This document shows, in pieces, positions 8,862-17,577 of a stretch of 64,000 bases of DNA (positions are counted from its first letter, which is position 1; each line of letters starts with the position of its first letter). The notes beneath the pieces are model-generated. The model worked only from the letters and a program-made list of their open reading frames with translations, did no database searches and was not told where the DNA came from. The DNA is taken from contig NZ_SODP01000003.1 in assembly GCF_004365355.1 (NCBI RefSeq), positions 372,001 to 436,000 of the forward strand, read 5' to 3'. The position numbers were made by a program, and so were the translations under genes. This DNA is from Kribbella pratensis (GTDB lineage: Bacteria > Actinomycetota > Actinomycetes > Propionibacteriales > Kribbellaceae).

Positions 8862-9173
8862 TCAGTCTTCGGTGATGGAGCGGTGGCCGGCCTGGATGGC
8901 GGCCCAGCGGCGTTTGCAGTACCAGAGGCCGATCAGGCCCAGGCCGAAGCCGGCGACCGGGACCCAGAGCCACCAGTCGAGGCCGTCGGCCTTCAGCTGG
9001 TCGCGGAAGATCAGCAGGACGACGAAGGCGACCGCCCACAGGGCGATGCCGGTGATGACGCTGGGGATGCCGGACAGGTCCAGGGGTTTGACCTCGGCGT
9101 GCACCAACTCCCCACGCGCCAGTTGGCTCGTGGGATCACTGCGCTTCTTGGTCCCGCCCTGCTCCTCCGTCAC
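8862..9173 (-). CDS. Small two-helix membrane protein, DUF2530 type
   Basis: A 103-residue protein with a charged N-terminus and two transmembrane segments (about residues 38-57 and 67-83, the second ending GLWYCKRRW). I recognise the arrangement as the actinobacterial DUF2530 family, often next to an NCS2 permease as here. The GTG start is supported by a -10-like TAGGGT (9185-9180 on the minus strand) 6 nt upstream, i.e. a leaderless start. It is divergent from the permease. Function unknown. Confidence 0.78.
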   Translation of the reverse strand: MTEEQGGTKKRSDPTSQLARGELVHAEVKPLDLSGIPSVITGIALWAVAFVVLLIFRDQLKADGLDWWLWVPVAGFGLGLIGLWYCKRRWAAIQAGHRSITED

Positions 9174-9260
9174 GCCCCTACCCTAGGCCACGTCGGCCGA
9201 CCCGCAACGGATTGGTGTAAGTGCTCGCAACCGGCCGGTAGGAACTGGCACGATGCGGGC

Positions 9261-10733
9261 ATGAGCTCGTCCCAGGCCTCGACGGCCCGCTCCGGTACCA
9301 GTCCCCTCGACTCCTTCTTCAAGATCACTGAACGTGGGTCCACGCTTGGTCGGGAGATCCGCGGCGGCCTGGTCACGTTCTTCACGATGGCCTACATCGT
9401 TGTGCTGAACCCGCTGATCATCGGCACCGTCAAGGACGGCTCCGGGCAGTTCGTCGGCGGCGGCACCGATCCGGCGGTGGCGATCGCGAAGGTCGCGGTC
9501 GCGACCGCGCTGGTCGCGGGCGTGGTCACGATCCTGATGGGCGTGGTCGCGAACTTCCCGCTCGCACTCGCCACCGGGCTCGGCCTGAACGCGTTCATCG
9601 CGTTCTCGGTCGCGACGAAGATGACCTGGGCGGACGCGATGGGCCTGGTCGTGCTCGAGGGCCTGATCATCCTGCTCCTGGTGCTGACCGGGTTCCGCAA
9701 AGCGGTCTTCGAGGCCGTTCCACTCCAGCTGAAGATCGCGATCAGTGTCGGTATCGGCCTGTTCATCGCGTTCATCGGCGTGATCGACGCGGGCTTCGTA
9801 CGCCGTCCCGCCGCGCTCACCGGTCCGCCGGTGGAACTGGGTGTCGGCGGCACGCTCCGCGGCTGGCCGGTGCTGGTGTTCGTGGTCGGCCTGATCCTGA
9901 TCGTCACGCTGTACGCGCGGAAGGTGAAGGGCGCGATCCTGATCGGCATCCTGGCCGCGACCGTGCTGGCGATCATCATCGAGGCGGTCGCGAACGTCGG
10001 CGCCCGGACCGCGGACAACCCCGACGGCTGGGGCCTGAGCGTGCCGAAGCTGCCGGACCAGTGGTTCACGAAACCGAACCTGGACACGATCGGCGAGTTC
10101 AGCCTGTTCGGCTCGTTCGAGAAGATCGGCGTGGTGTCGGCGATCCTGCTGATCTTCACGCTGATGCTGGCCGACTTCTTCGACACGATGGGCACGATGA
10201 CCGCGATCGGCGCCGAGGCCGGCCTGCTCGACAAGGACGGCAACCCGCCGAACTCGCAGCGCATCCTGATCGTCGACAGCGTCGCTGCCGCCGCCGGTGG
10301 CGCCGCCTCCGTGTCCAGCAACACGTCGTACATCGAATCGGCGGCGGGTGTCGGTGAAGGCGCGCGGACCGGCCTGGCGAGCGTGATCACCGGGATCTGC
10401 TTCCTGATCTCGATGGTGGTGGCGCCGCTGGTCACGCTGGTCCCGTACGAGGCGGCGACGCCCGCGCTGATCCTGGTCGGCTTCCTGATGATGACCCAGG
10501 TGAAGGGCATCGACTTCGACGACATCGAGGTCGCGTTCCCGGCGTTCCTGACGATCATCCTGATGCCGTTCACGTACTCGATCTCGGCCGGCATCGGCGC
10601 CGGCTTCGTCATGTACGTCATCCTCAAGTCCGTCCGCGGCAAGGCCCGCCAGATCCACCCGCTGATGTGGGTGGTAGCGGCGCTCTTCGTCGTCTACTTC
10701 GTCATCGGCCCGCTGACCGACTGGCTCACCTGA
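9261..10733 (+). CDS. NCS2 family purine permease (AzgA/PbuG-like)
   Basis: A 490-residue polytopic permease. The N-terminal FFKITERGSTLGREIRGGL and GLVTFFTMAYI segments, the GLGLNAFIAF motif and DFFDTMGTMTAIG are characteristic of the AzgA-like branch of NCS2, which imports hypoxanthine, guanine or adenine by proton symport. CACGAT ends 6 nt before the ATG, suggesting a leaderless transcript. The last 40 bp overlap the convergent membrane-protein gene. Substrate specificity is inferred from family only. Confidence 0.9.
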   Translation: MSSSQASTARSGTSPLDSFFKITERGSTLGREIRGGLVTFFTMAYIVVLNPLIIGTVKDGSGQFVGGGTDPAVAIAKVAVATALVAGVVTILMGVVANFPLALATGLGLNAFIAFSVATKMTWADAMGLVVLEGLIILLLVLTGFRKAVFEAVPLQLKIAISVGIGLFIAFIGVIDAGFVRRPAALTGPPVELGVGGTLRGWPVLVFVVGLILIVTLYARKVKGAILIGILAATVLAIIIEAVANVGARTADNPDGWGLSVPKLPDQWFTKPNLDTIGEFSLFGSFEKIGVVSAILLIFTLMLADFFDTMGTMTAIGAEAGLLDKDGNPPNSQRILIVDSVAAAAGGAASVSSNTSYIESAAGVGEGARTGLASVITGICFLISMVVAPLVTLVPYEAATPALILVGFLMMTQVKGIDFDDIEVAFPAFLTIILMPFTYSISAGIGAGFVMYVILKSVRGKARQIHPLMWVVAALFVVYFVIGPLTDWLT

Positions 10734-11800
10734 GCCGATCGCAGCCGCACGTACTCCGTCCTGGCCGAGAAGAGCTCGCGGAGTTCGGTGGTGAGGCTTT
10801 CGAGGAAGTCGGCGCGGTACGTCGCGTCCGTCAGCAGCGCGATCGAGTAGTACAGGCCGGTGAAGGTTGCGATGCCGACGGCAACCTTCACCAGGGACGA
10901 ACTGATCACCACCGGATGCTCGAGTACGAGCACCGTGTGCGACCAGCTGCCGTGGTCGATGCCCCACTGCTGGTAGATGTGGTCGCTGATCGCGAGCATG
11001 CCGAAGGCAACGAAGAACAGGCCTACTCCGGTGCTGACCACCAGGACCTGCATCCATTGGCGGATCACCAGGCTGAGGCTGAGGTTCATCCGCTGGACGC
11101 GGCGCAGCGGCGGCCCGGAGCTGACCTCGCGCTCGATCGCCTCCAGCTCGCGTGGAAGCCGGAGCATCAGGAACAGATTGCTGAGTACGGCGAAACCGGC
11201 CGCCAGCAGGACCAGGAAGGCGATCGGCATGCCCGCGAACACCTGCCATGTGTCCGCGGTGATGAACAGCACCAGCGAGAAGATCAGCAGCAGCGGTAGC
11301 GCCCGGACCAGGCTGGCCACGGAGTTCGCCAGCTCACCTGCGAGTCGGCGCAGGCCCCACAGCGTCGTACCGACGAGGCCGTAGCCGACCACGGCGTACA
11401 CGAGGCCGACCAGCAGCAGGTTGCCGGCGGCGATCCCGAAGAACTGCCGGACCTGCTCCTGAGTGACCACCGGCAACAGCGCGGGCAGCAGGACGAAGAC
11501 CGCGAGCTCCGGGATGCCGAAACGCGTCGGCAACGACCAGAACGGCCGCCCGCGCAGCCGGTTCAGCAGCCCGAACCCGGCCACCAGCGCGATCAGGCCG
11601 CCGAGCGCGGCCAGCAGGTTCTGCCACCAGTGCCAGTCCAGGGACGTTGCCCCGAGCATCTCGGCCAGGAACACCAGGACCAGCAGCGGCGTGGCCCGGG
11701 TGAAGATGTCGTGCGTCGGCGAGAAGTCCTCGATGAACAGCGGCAGCCCGGCCCGCCGGAACCGCTGCTCGTACCGCTCCAGCTCGGCGCTCGTCCTCAT
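10694..11800 (-). CDS. Polytopic membrane protein of unknown function
   Basis: A 368-residue protein with about eight predicted transmembrane segments, including LLVLVFLAEMLG, LAVFVLLPALLPVV, LPLLLIFSLVLFI and VVVSTGVGLFFVAFG. An amphipathic stretch ends SALTTEL-like near the C-terminus. No motif known to me is present. The start is supported by TAGGGT (11814-11809, minus strand) 8 nt upstream, a leaderless layout. It is convergent with the permease, overlapping it by 40 bp, and divergent from the MarR gene. Confidence 0.75.
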   Translation of the reverse strand: MRTSAELERYEQRFRRAGLPLFIEDFSPTHDIFTRATPLLVLVFLAEMLGATSLDWHWWQNLLAALGGLIALVAGFGLLNRLRGRPFWSLPTRFGIPELAVFVLLPALLPVVTQEQVRQFFGIAAGNLLLVGLVYAVVGYGLVGTTLWGLRRLAGELANSVASLVRALPLLLIFSLVLFITADTWQVFAGMPIAFLVLLAAGFAVLSNLFLMLRLPRELEAIEREVSSGPPLRRVQRMNLSLSLVIRQWMQVLVVSTGVGLFFVAFGMLAISDHIYQQWGIDHGSWSHTVLVLEHPVVISSSLVKVAVGIATFTGLYYSIALLTDATYRADFLESLTTELRELFSARTEYVRLRSAQVSQSVSGPMTK

Positions 11801-11852
11801 GCCCGCGAACCCTAGTACGGACCCGCTCCGACCTCCCCATCCCGCAGCTCCT

Positions 11853-11933
11853 CTGAGGGGTCAACCCCCGAGCTTGCCGGCTGCGGAGTCAGTTTCGGGG
11901 TGCAAGCGGCAAGCTCCGGGGTTGACCCCTCAG
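11853..11933. repeat. Long 27-bp inverted repeat between divergent genes
   Basis: The arms 11853-11879 and 11907-11933 are reverse complements with one mismatch (core GGGGTCAACCCC, then GAGCTTGCCG) around a 27-nt loop. It lies between two divergent promoters, so it is not a terminator for either gene, and there is no U-tract. It could be a dispersed intergenic repeat or a large operator. Confidence 0.8.
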
Positions 11934-11981
11934 ACGTGCGCGGCGGGTCCGGGAATACCATCCCCCGGTCGCGGGTTTTAG

Positions 11982-11994
11982 TTAGCAAAGGTAA
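11982..11994. promoter_or_regulatory. Candidate MarR operator
   Basis: The imperfect dyad TTAGCAAAGGTAA lies 17 bp before the MarR start in an AT-rich island (11977-12011) that stands out from the surrounding GC-rich DNA. TAAGGT at 12000-12005 is a plausible -10 element, so a bound dimer would block the promoter. Confidence 0.5.
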
Positions 11995-12011
11995 TGAGTT
12001 AAGGTAAAGAC

Positions 12012-12461
12012 ATGCCCGAAGTCGTAGCCCAGCAGGTGAAGAGTGACGTCGGGCTGGCGAGCGCCCTCAGGTCCTCGACGCTCAGGTTGTCCCGGCAGAT
12101 CCGGCGCCAGCGTGAGCCCGGCCACGACCTCACCGCGAACCAGCTCAGCGTGCTCGGCGCGCTGTCCAAGCACGAGTCGATGACGATCGGCGAGCTGGCT
12201 TCCCACGAACAGGTGAAGCCGCCGTCGATGACACGGATCGTGACGAACATGGAGGAGGCGGGGCTGGTGATCCGCCGCCCGCATCCGACCGACAAGCGTC
12301 AGATCGTCGTCGAGCTGACTGCCCGCGCCGACGAGCTGATCCTGGCGAACCGCCGACGCCGCGACGAGTGGCTGCAGACCAAGCTGAAGCAATTGACCCC
12401 CGAGGAGCGCGACATCCTGCGCAAGGCAGCACCTGTTCTCGAACGCCTGGCGGCCCAGTGA
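12012..12461 (+). CDS. MarR family transcriptional regulator
   Basis: A 149-residue MarR protein. The winged helix contains LTANQLSVLGALSKHESMTI, then PPSMTRIVTNMEEAGLVIRR and the wing HPTDKRQIVVELT. TAAGGT ends 6 nt before the ATG, which favours a leaderless start. Its stop overlaps the start of the MFS gene by the sequence GTGA, so the two are translationally coupled and the regulator probably represses its own exporter operon. Ligand unknown. Confidence 0.92.
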   Translation: MPEVVAQQVKSDVGLASALRSSTLRLSRQIRRQREPGHDLTANQLSVLGALSKHESMTIGELASHEQVKPPSMTRIVTNMEEAGLVIRRPHPTDKRQIVVELTARADELILANRRRRDEWLQTKLKQLTPEERDILRKAAPVLERLAAQ

Positions 12462-13804
12462 GCCCGACCTTCCGCGCGTTCAAAGTCCGTAACTTCCGTC
12501 TCTACGCCTCCGGCGCGATCGTCTCGAACGTCGGCACCTGGATGCAGCGCGTCGCCCAGGACTGGCTGGTCCTGGAGCTGACCCACTCCGGTACGGCGCT
12601 CGGTATCGTCACCGGACTCCAGTTCCTGCCTGCCCTCCTGCTCGGTCCGTACGCCGGGCTCGTCGCCGACCGCTTCCCGAAGCGGCAGGTGCTGACGATG
12701 ACCCAGATCTTCATGGCCACCGTCGCGTTGACGCTCGGTGGTCTGACGATCGCCGGCGTCGTGCAGACCTGGCACGTCTACCTGCTGGCCCTGCTGTTCG
12801 GCGTCGGCACCGCGTTCGACGCCCCGACCCGGCAGTCGTTCGTCGTCGAGATGGTCGGCCGCGACGAGCTCTCCAACGCCGTCGGGCTCAACTCGGCGTC
12901 GTTCAACGCGGCCCGGCTGCTCGGCCCGGCACTGGCCGGCCTGTTGATCAACTGGATCGGCACCGGTCCGGTGATCCTGGTCAACGGCTTCACGTACGCC
13001 GCGGTGATCGTCTCGCTGCGGCTGATGCGCGTCTCCGAGCTGCACACCCCGAAGCCCGCCGGCCGCGAGAAGGGCATGATCCGCGACGGCATGCGCTACC
13101 TGTGGCGCCGCCCGGACCTGATGATGGTCCTGGTCGCGGTGTTCTTCGCCGGCACCTTCGGCCTGAACTTCCAACTCACCTCGGCGCTGATGGCGACGAG
13201 TGTGTTCCACAAGGGCGCGGGGGAGTACGGCATCCTCGGCTCGGTGCTCGCGATCGGCTCGCTGGCCGGCGCGTTGCTCGCCGCCCGCCGGGTCCGGATC
13301 CGGGCTCGCCTGGTGATCGGCGCCGCGCTCGCGTTCGGTATCGCCGAGATCGTCAGCGCCGTCATGCCGACGTACCTGACCTTCGCGCTGGTGCTGCCGA
13401 TCGTCGGCCTGGCCTCGCTGACCATGCTGACCTCGGCGAACGCGACCATGCAGCTGAGCATCGAACCGACCATGCGCGGCCGCGTGATGGCGCTGTACAT
13501 GACGGTCCTGATGGGCGGTACGCCGATCGGCTCGCCGTTCATCGGCTGGATCGGACAGGTGCTCGGCGCGCGGTACTCGCTGATCGTCGGCGGTGGGCTG
13601 ACGGTGCTCGGGACCGTGGCCTCGGTGCTGTACTTCTCGCGCCGGCGCGGTCTCGCGATCCGGCCGCGGCTGCTGCCGCGCCCGCATCTCGAGGTGCTGC
13701 CGCAGACCGAACTGCTCGGCGACAAGGCGGTCCTGGAGACTGTCCCGCTGCAAGATGAGCCTGAACCTGCGACGAAGCAGGACGTCGGACCGAAAGTCGC
13801 TTGA
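12458..13804 (+). CDS. MFS transporter (EntS-like, MFS_3 type)
   Basis: A 448-residue, 12-helix MFS protein. It begins with the FRAFKVRNFRLYASGAIVSN pattern common to EntS-like exporters. The loop 2-3 motif is ADRFPKRQVL, and DAPTRQSFVVEMVGRDELSNA follows helix 4. The GTG start overlaps the MarR stop. The C-tail is charged and cytoplasmic. Export of a small metabolite or siderophore-like compound is possible, but the substrate cannot be deduced. Confidence 0.9.
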   Translation: MSPTFRAFKVRNFRLYASGAIVSNVGTWMQRVAQDWLVLELTHSGTALGIVTGLQFLPALLLGPYAGLVADRFPKRQVLTMTQIFMATVALTLGGLTIAGVVQTWHVYLLALLFGVGTAFDAPTRQSFVVEMVGRDELSNAVGLNSASFNAARLLGPALAGLLINWIGTGPVILVNGFTYAAVIVSLRLMRVSELHTPKPAGREKGMIRDGMRYLWRRPDLMMVLVAVFFAGTFGLNFQLTSALMATSVFHKGAGEYGILGSVLAIGSLAGALLAARRVRIRARLVIGAALAFGIAEIVSAVMPTYLTFALVLPIVGLASLTMLTSANATMQLSIEPTMRGRVMALYMTVLMGGTPIGSPFIGWIGQVLGARYSLIVGGGLTVLGTVASVLYFSRRRGLAIRPRLLPRPHLEVLPQTELLGDKAVLETVPLQDEPEPATKQDVGPKVA

Positions 13805-13806
13805 GG

Positions 13807-13830
13807 TCCTGGCTGGTAATCCAGCCAGGA
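13807..13830. terminator. Bidirectional hairpin terminator
   Basis: A perfect 10-bp stem, TCCTGGCTGG (13807-13816) pairing with CCAGCCAGGA (13821-13830), closes a TAAT loop. It sits exactly in the 27-bp gap between the convergent MFS and DUF4429 genes. Confidence 0.75.
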
Positions 13831-13831
13831 T

Positions 13832-14545
13832 CTAGGGCCGGATCCGGGTCAGCAGGCGGGCGGCGAAGAACAGGGCATCGACGTCGGCGCCCCCCTCGAT
13901 GAGCATCGCCGCCGGGTCGTGCTTCGGCTTGGGGCGCTCGACCGGCGTACTGTCCGTCGCGACCCGGAGGAAGCCGCGGGCGCCAAGCCATCCCTGGTTC
14001 GGCGTCCACTCGACGTCGACGATCTCACCCAGCGGCACGGACCACTGCTGGCCCAGGGACTTCTTCTTCCGGCCCGCGGACCGCTTGTAAGCGAACGTGA
14101 GCCGCCCGTTCGCCACCGACAGGATCGCGTCCCGGCCCTCGAGCCGGTCCGGCGCGGCCGGTGGCGCGAGCAGCCAGCGAGCCGAAGGCGTCGCCGGTAC
14201 GTCGCGGCGGACGAGGGTACTGCGGATGTCGCGGGCGATCTGCTCCGCGAGCGCAGGATCGACCTGTGGGAAGTCGTACGGATCCATCAGGACCTGACCG
14301 CCCGTCACGGACTGCAGCGGGTCGGCGCCGTCGCGCAGGACGAGCTTGAGTCCCGTCGAGCTGACCTCGACCGCCCTGAGGGCCTCGACCGGCAGGACCC
14401 GCTCGCCCAACCGGGTCCGCAATGAGCTGGTCAGCGCATCCAGTCCGGCCTGCGTTCCGTCGTACCGGAGCCGGAGGATCCCGATGCCGTCCCAGACGAC
14501 AGTGCCGTTCGTGCTTGTCAGCTCACCACTTGCCACCCTGCCCAT
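13832..14545 (-). CDS. DUF4429 domain protein
   Basis: A 237-residue protein with two copies of a PH-like domain recognisable as DUF4429. The first copy has GTVVWDGIGILRLRYDG, the LPVEALRAVEV strand and a LRDGADPL segment ending in DPYDFP. The second has GRDAILSVANGRLTFAYKRS and IPLGEI-like VPLGEIVDVEWTP. Actinomycetes have many such proteins, of unknown role. The ATG at 14545 was chosen because the domain begins soon after; an upstream in-frame start at 14644 would add 33 residues of low plausibility. Confidence 0.75.
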   Translation of the reverse strand: MGRVASGELTSTNGTVVWDGIGILRLRYDGTQAGLDALTSSLRTRLGERVLPVEALRAVEVSSTGLKLVLRDGADPLQSVTGGQVLMDPYDFPQVDPALAEQIARDIRSTLVRRDVPATPSARWLLAPPAAPDRLEGRDAILSVANGRLTFAYKRSAGRKKKSLGQQWSVPLGEIVDVEWTPNQGWLGARGFLRVATDSTPVERPKPKHDPAAMLIEGGADVDALFFAARLLTRIRP

Positions 14546-14600
14546 CTTCCCCGCTGACCGGGTCCACCGCAGGTCCCTGCGGGTAAGTACCTTTTTCCCG

Positions 14601-14700
14601 CCCTGACCCAAGCCGACTTGCCTGTGTGGGCCACCCGCCCTCAAGCCTTCTTCATTTCTTTCCTTGCCCTGACCCGAGCCGACTTGCGTGTCAGGGCCAC
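14601..14700. repeat. 34-bp imperfect direct repeat upstream of mtr
   Basis: The segments 14601-14634 and 14667-14700 match at about 30 of 34 positions (both contain AGCCGACTTGC and GGGCCAC) and are spaced 66 bp. The second copy is bounded by CCCTGA and TCAGGG. They fill the gap between the divergent DUF4429 and mtr genes. Confidence 0.7.
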
Positions 14701-14708
14701 AATGAGAT

Positions 14709-16112
14709 GTGACCCATTACGACTTGGTAGTCATCGGGACAGGATCCGGCAATACGATCGTGAACAGGCGGTTCGCCGACCGGAAGGTCGCGATCGTCGA
14801 GCGCGGCACCTTCGGCGGCACCTGCCTGAACGTCGGTTGCATCCCGACCAAGATGTTCGTGCACGCCGCCGACGTCGCCGCGACCCCGTCGGAGAGCGCA
14901 CGCTACGGCATCGACGAGGAACTGCTCGGCGTCCGCTGGCCCGACGTCCGGGACCGGATCTTCGGCCGGATCGATCCGATCGCGGCCGGCGGGTCGGAGT
15001 ACCGGCACCACGACCCGGACAACGCGAACGTCACCGTGTACGACGGGACCGGCCGGTTCACCGGGTTCAAGGAGCTGACCGTCGACAACAAGGACGGGTC
15101 GATGAGCGTGTTCAGCGCCGACCAGTTCGTGCTCGCGACCGGCAGCCGGCCGATCGTGCCGCCGATCCCTGGGCTCGAGGAGACCGGGTTCCACACCTCG
15201 AACACGGTCATGCGGCTGGAGGAGTTGCCACGCCGGCTCGCGATCATCGGCAGCGGGTTCGTCGCGGCCGAGTTCGCGCACGTGTTCGCGTCGTTCGGGG
15301 TCGAGGTCACGATCGTCGCCCGCTCGAACTTACTGCTCCGGCACGAGGACAGCGAGCTCGCGGCGGCGTACACGAAGATCGCCCAGGAGCTGTACGACGT
15401 ACGCCTGAACCACGAGACCATCCGGGTGGAGCGACGCAACGACGGCTCGATCCTGGTCGGGATGCTGAACCCCGACGGCGCCGACGAGCTGATCGTCGAC
15501 GAGCTGCTGATCGCGGTCGGCCGGGAACCGAACTCGGACCTGCTGAACCTGGCCGCCACCGGCGTCGAGGTCGACAGCGAGGCGCGGGTCGTCGTCGACG
15601 AATACCAGCAGACCACTGTCGACGGCATCTACGCGCTCGGGGACGTCACGACGCCCCACCAGCTGAAGCATGTCGCGAACCACGAGGCGCGGGTCGTGAA
15701 GCACAACCTGCTCAACCCCGACGACCGGATCGAGGCCGACCACCGCTTCGTCCCGCATGCGGTCTTCAGCGCGCCGCAGATCGCCTCCGTCGGCCTCACC
15801 GAGGAGGAGGCGAAAGAGCGCGGGATCCCTTATGTCAAAGCGGTCGAGCGGTACGCCGATATCGCGTACGGCTGGGCGATGGAGGACACGACCGGATTCG
15901 CGAAGATCCTCGCCGACCCGAAGACCGGCCAGATCATCGGCGCGCACATCATGGGCCCGCAGGCGCCGACCCTGATCCAGCCGATCATCCAGGCGATGAG
16001 CTTCGAGCTCGACGCCTACGCAATGGCCCGCGGCCAGTACTGGATCCACCCCGCCATGCCTGAACTGATCGAGAACGCCCTGCTCAAGCTGGACCTACAC
16101 CCGGAAGGCTGA
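14709..16112 (+). CDS. mtr: Mycothione reductase
   Basis: A 467-residue flavoprotein disulfide reductase. It has the FAD-binding GTGSGN (residues 10-15), the redox pair Cys39/Cys44 in GGTCLNVGCIPTKM, an NADPH-binding IIGSGFVAAEF and a C-terminal His-Glu pair in HPAMPELIEN. The GxGSGN and NVGCIPTKM pattern and the short N-terminus separate mycothione reductase from lipoamide dehydrogenase and glutathione reductase. It regenerates mycothiol from mycothione using NADPH in the cytosol. The GTG start gives MTHYDL, the usual beginning. The 3' end overlaps the convergent fusion gene by 18 bp. Confidence 0.93.
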   Translation: MTHYDLVVIGTGSGNTIVNRRFADRKVAIVERGTFGGTCLNVGCIPTKMFVHAADVAATPSESARYGIDEELLGVRWPDVRDRIFGRIDPIAAGGSEYRHHDPDNANVTVYDGTGRFTGFKELTVDNKDGSMSVFSADQFVLATGSRPIVPPIPGLEETGFHTSNTVMRLEELPRRLAIIGSGFVAAEFAHVFASFGVEVTIVARSNLLLRHEDSELAAAYTKIAQELYDVRLNHETIRVERRNDGSILVGMLNPDGADELIVDELLIAVGREPNSDLLNLAATGVEVDSEARVVVDEYQQTTVDGIYALGDVTTPHQLKHVANHEARVVKHNLLNPDDRIEADHRFVPHAVFSAPQIASVGLTEEEAKERGIPYVKAVERYADIAYGWAMEDTTGFAKILADPKTGQIIGAHIMGPQAPTLIQPIIQAMSFELDAYAMARGQYWIHPAMPELIENALLKLDLHPEG

Positions 16113-17543
16113 GATCACGTCGGCGACCGTGTCGAGCGTCTCGAGGTCGGGGAGGCTGATCATCACCTCGGCCACACCGGCCTCGGACAGCTCGCGAAAC
16201 CGGCCGATCTGGTCGTCGACCGTGCCCGCGTTCACCAAGGCGGCGTACCGCGCCGGGTTCACGTTGCGAGGCCGCAGCTTCTGGACGAGCTGGTCGAGCT
16301 CCTGAGAGTCCTTGCCCACAAGCGTTGTCGAGAGGTGCGTCAACTCGACGGGTCTGTCTCCGAGGAGCCCGGAGGCCTTCCGTACTGCGGTGACATCCCC
16401 GAACACATTCACCGCATCCGCATACCGAGCTGCAAGCCGGAGCGTGCGGGGCCCACTCCCGCCGACCAGCACCGGCAGGTGTTCCTGCAGCGGTCGTGGG
16501 TAGCACGTGGTGTCCGGTACGTCGAGAACCTTGCCGTGGAACGGTTTGTTGCCTGGTCCCCATAAGACCGGCAGCAGCTGCAGCGCGTCCTCGAGCAGCG
16601 CATACCGCTCAGCCACCGGCGGGAACGACCACCCATAAGCCTTGTGCTCCGCCTCGAACCACGCGAGCCCGACCCCACACACCGCCCGCCCGCCACTCAA
16701 CACGTCGAGCGTCGCCGCGATCTTCCCCAGGTGCGCGACGTTCCGGTACGTGATCCCCGAAACCAACGTCCCGAGCCGCACACGCGTCGTACAGGCAGCC
16801 AGATACCCCAGGGTCGTCCAACTCTCCAGGAAGTCGTCCCAAGCCCGCCCCACCTGCGGAATCTGCCGGAAATGATCCATCACGTAGATCGCATCAAATC
16901 CCACCGCCTCCGCCCGCGCGGCCACCTCGCGAACCCACTCCGCCATCCCGGCCCGCCCAGCCGGATGCGTGTAACTGCTCAACTGCAGCCCGAACCGCAG
17001 CCCGCTCGGCCTCTCCGCCTGCCGCACGGCTGCCGCGCCTGCCTGCACGAACGCCTCGGGAACCACCCGAACGGCCGTCGGCTGCAGAACCTGGTCGTAC
17101 CCTTCGTCCGGCAGGTCCTTCTTCACCGCCGCCCATGACCGCAACTGCGAGGTCAGCACATCGGCCGGGATCCGCTTTGCCGACCGCTCCCGGTTGCGCC
17201 GCCGGCACTCGTCGGCCGGCGTGTCAAAGCCGACCGCCACACAAGGCATCCCGGCCTCACGCGCCAGCTCCAGCCACCGGATCCGCCGTTCCTTGTCCAG
17301 TCCCAGGGTGTCGATGACAGTCGTCAGCCGCCGCCCGATGCGTTGCTTCACCGCCACATCCAGTAAGGCGAACGCATCCGCACTCGCCGCGATGTCGTCC
17401 TCGCCGGCACCCACCAACGCCCGCAATCGATCACTCGACACGATCAGCTCAGGAGCAAATAGTTCGGCCGCCCACGTCGACTTCCCCGACGCCCCCGGCC
17501 CGACCAGGATCACCACACACGGCGACGGCAGCTTGAGTTCCAC
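16095..17543 (-). CDS. Polynucleotide-kinase-like ATPase fused to LLM (F420/flavin) oxidoreductase
   Basis: A 482-residue two-domain protein. Residues 1-165 form a P-loop kinase: Walker A GPGASGKST (15-23), SSDRLRALV (36-44), a lid with RRRNRERSAKR (114-124) and a final EGYDQVL. This matches the 5'-kinase domain of bacterial Pnkp. After a short linker, residues 182-482 are a luciferase-like TIM barrel with LRFGLQL, YVMDHF, LGTLVSGITYRN and VLVGGSGPRTLRLAARYAD, close to F420-dependent oxidoreductases. The GTG at 17543 starts just before the kinase; longer readings run antisense to thpR. It is divergent from thpR with a 34-bp gap. The joint function is unknown. Confidence 0.88.
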   Translation of the reverse strand: MELKLPSPCVVILVGPGASGKSTWAAELFAPELIVSSDRLRALVGAGEDDIAASADAFALLDVAVKQRIGRRLTTVIDTLGLDKERRIRWLELAREAGMPCVAVGFDTPADECRRRNRERSAKRIPADVLTSQLRSWAAVKKDLPDEGYDQVLQPTAVRVVPEAFVQAGAAAVRQAERPSGLRFGLQLSSYTHPAGRAGMAEWVREVAARAEAVGFDAIYVMDHFRQIPQVGRAWDDFLESWTTLGYLAACTTRVRLGTLVSGITYRNVAHLGKIAATLDVLSGGRAVCGVGLAWFEAEHKAYGWSFPPVAERYALLEDALQLLPVLWGPGNKPFHGKVLDVPDTTCYPRPLQEHLPVLVGGSGPRTLRLAARYADAVNVFGDVTAVRKASGLLGDRPVELTHLSTTLVGKDSQELDQLVQKLRPRNVNPARYAALVNAGTVDDQIGRFRELSEAGVAEVMISLPDLETLDTVADVISAFRV

Positions 17544-17577
17544 ACAAAGCAGTTTCCACCACCGATAGCATTTCGGG

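Noticed and set aside
9183..11249. 688-codon open frame antisense to the NCS2 permease
   Set aside because: Product is low-complexity and the sense strand carries clear permease motifs.
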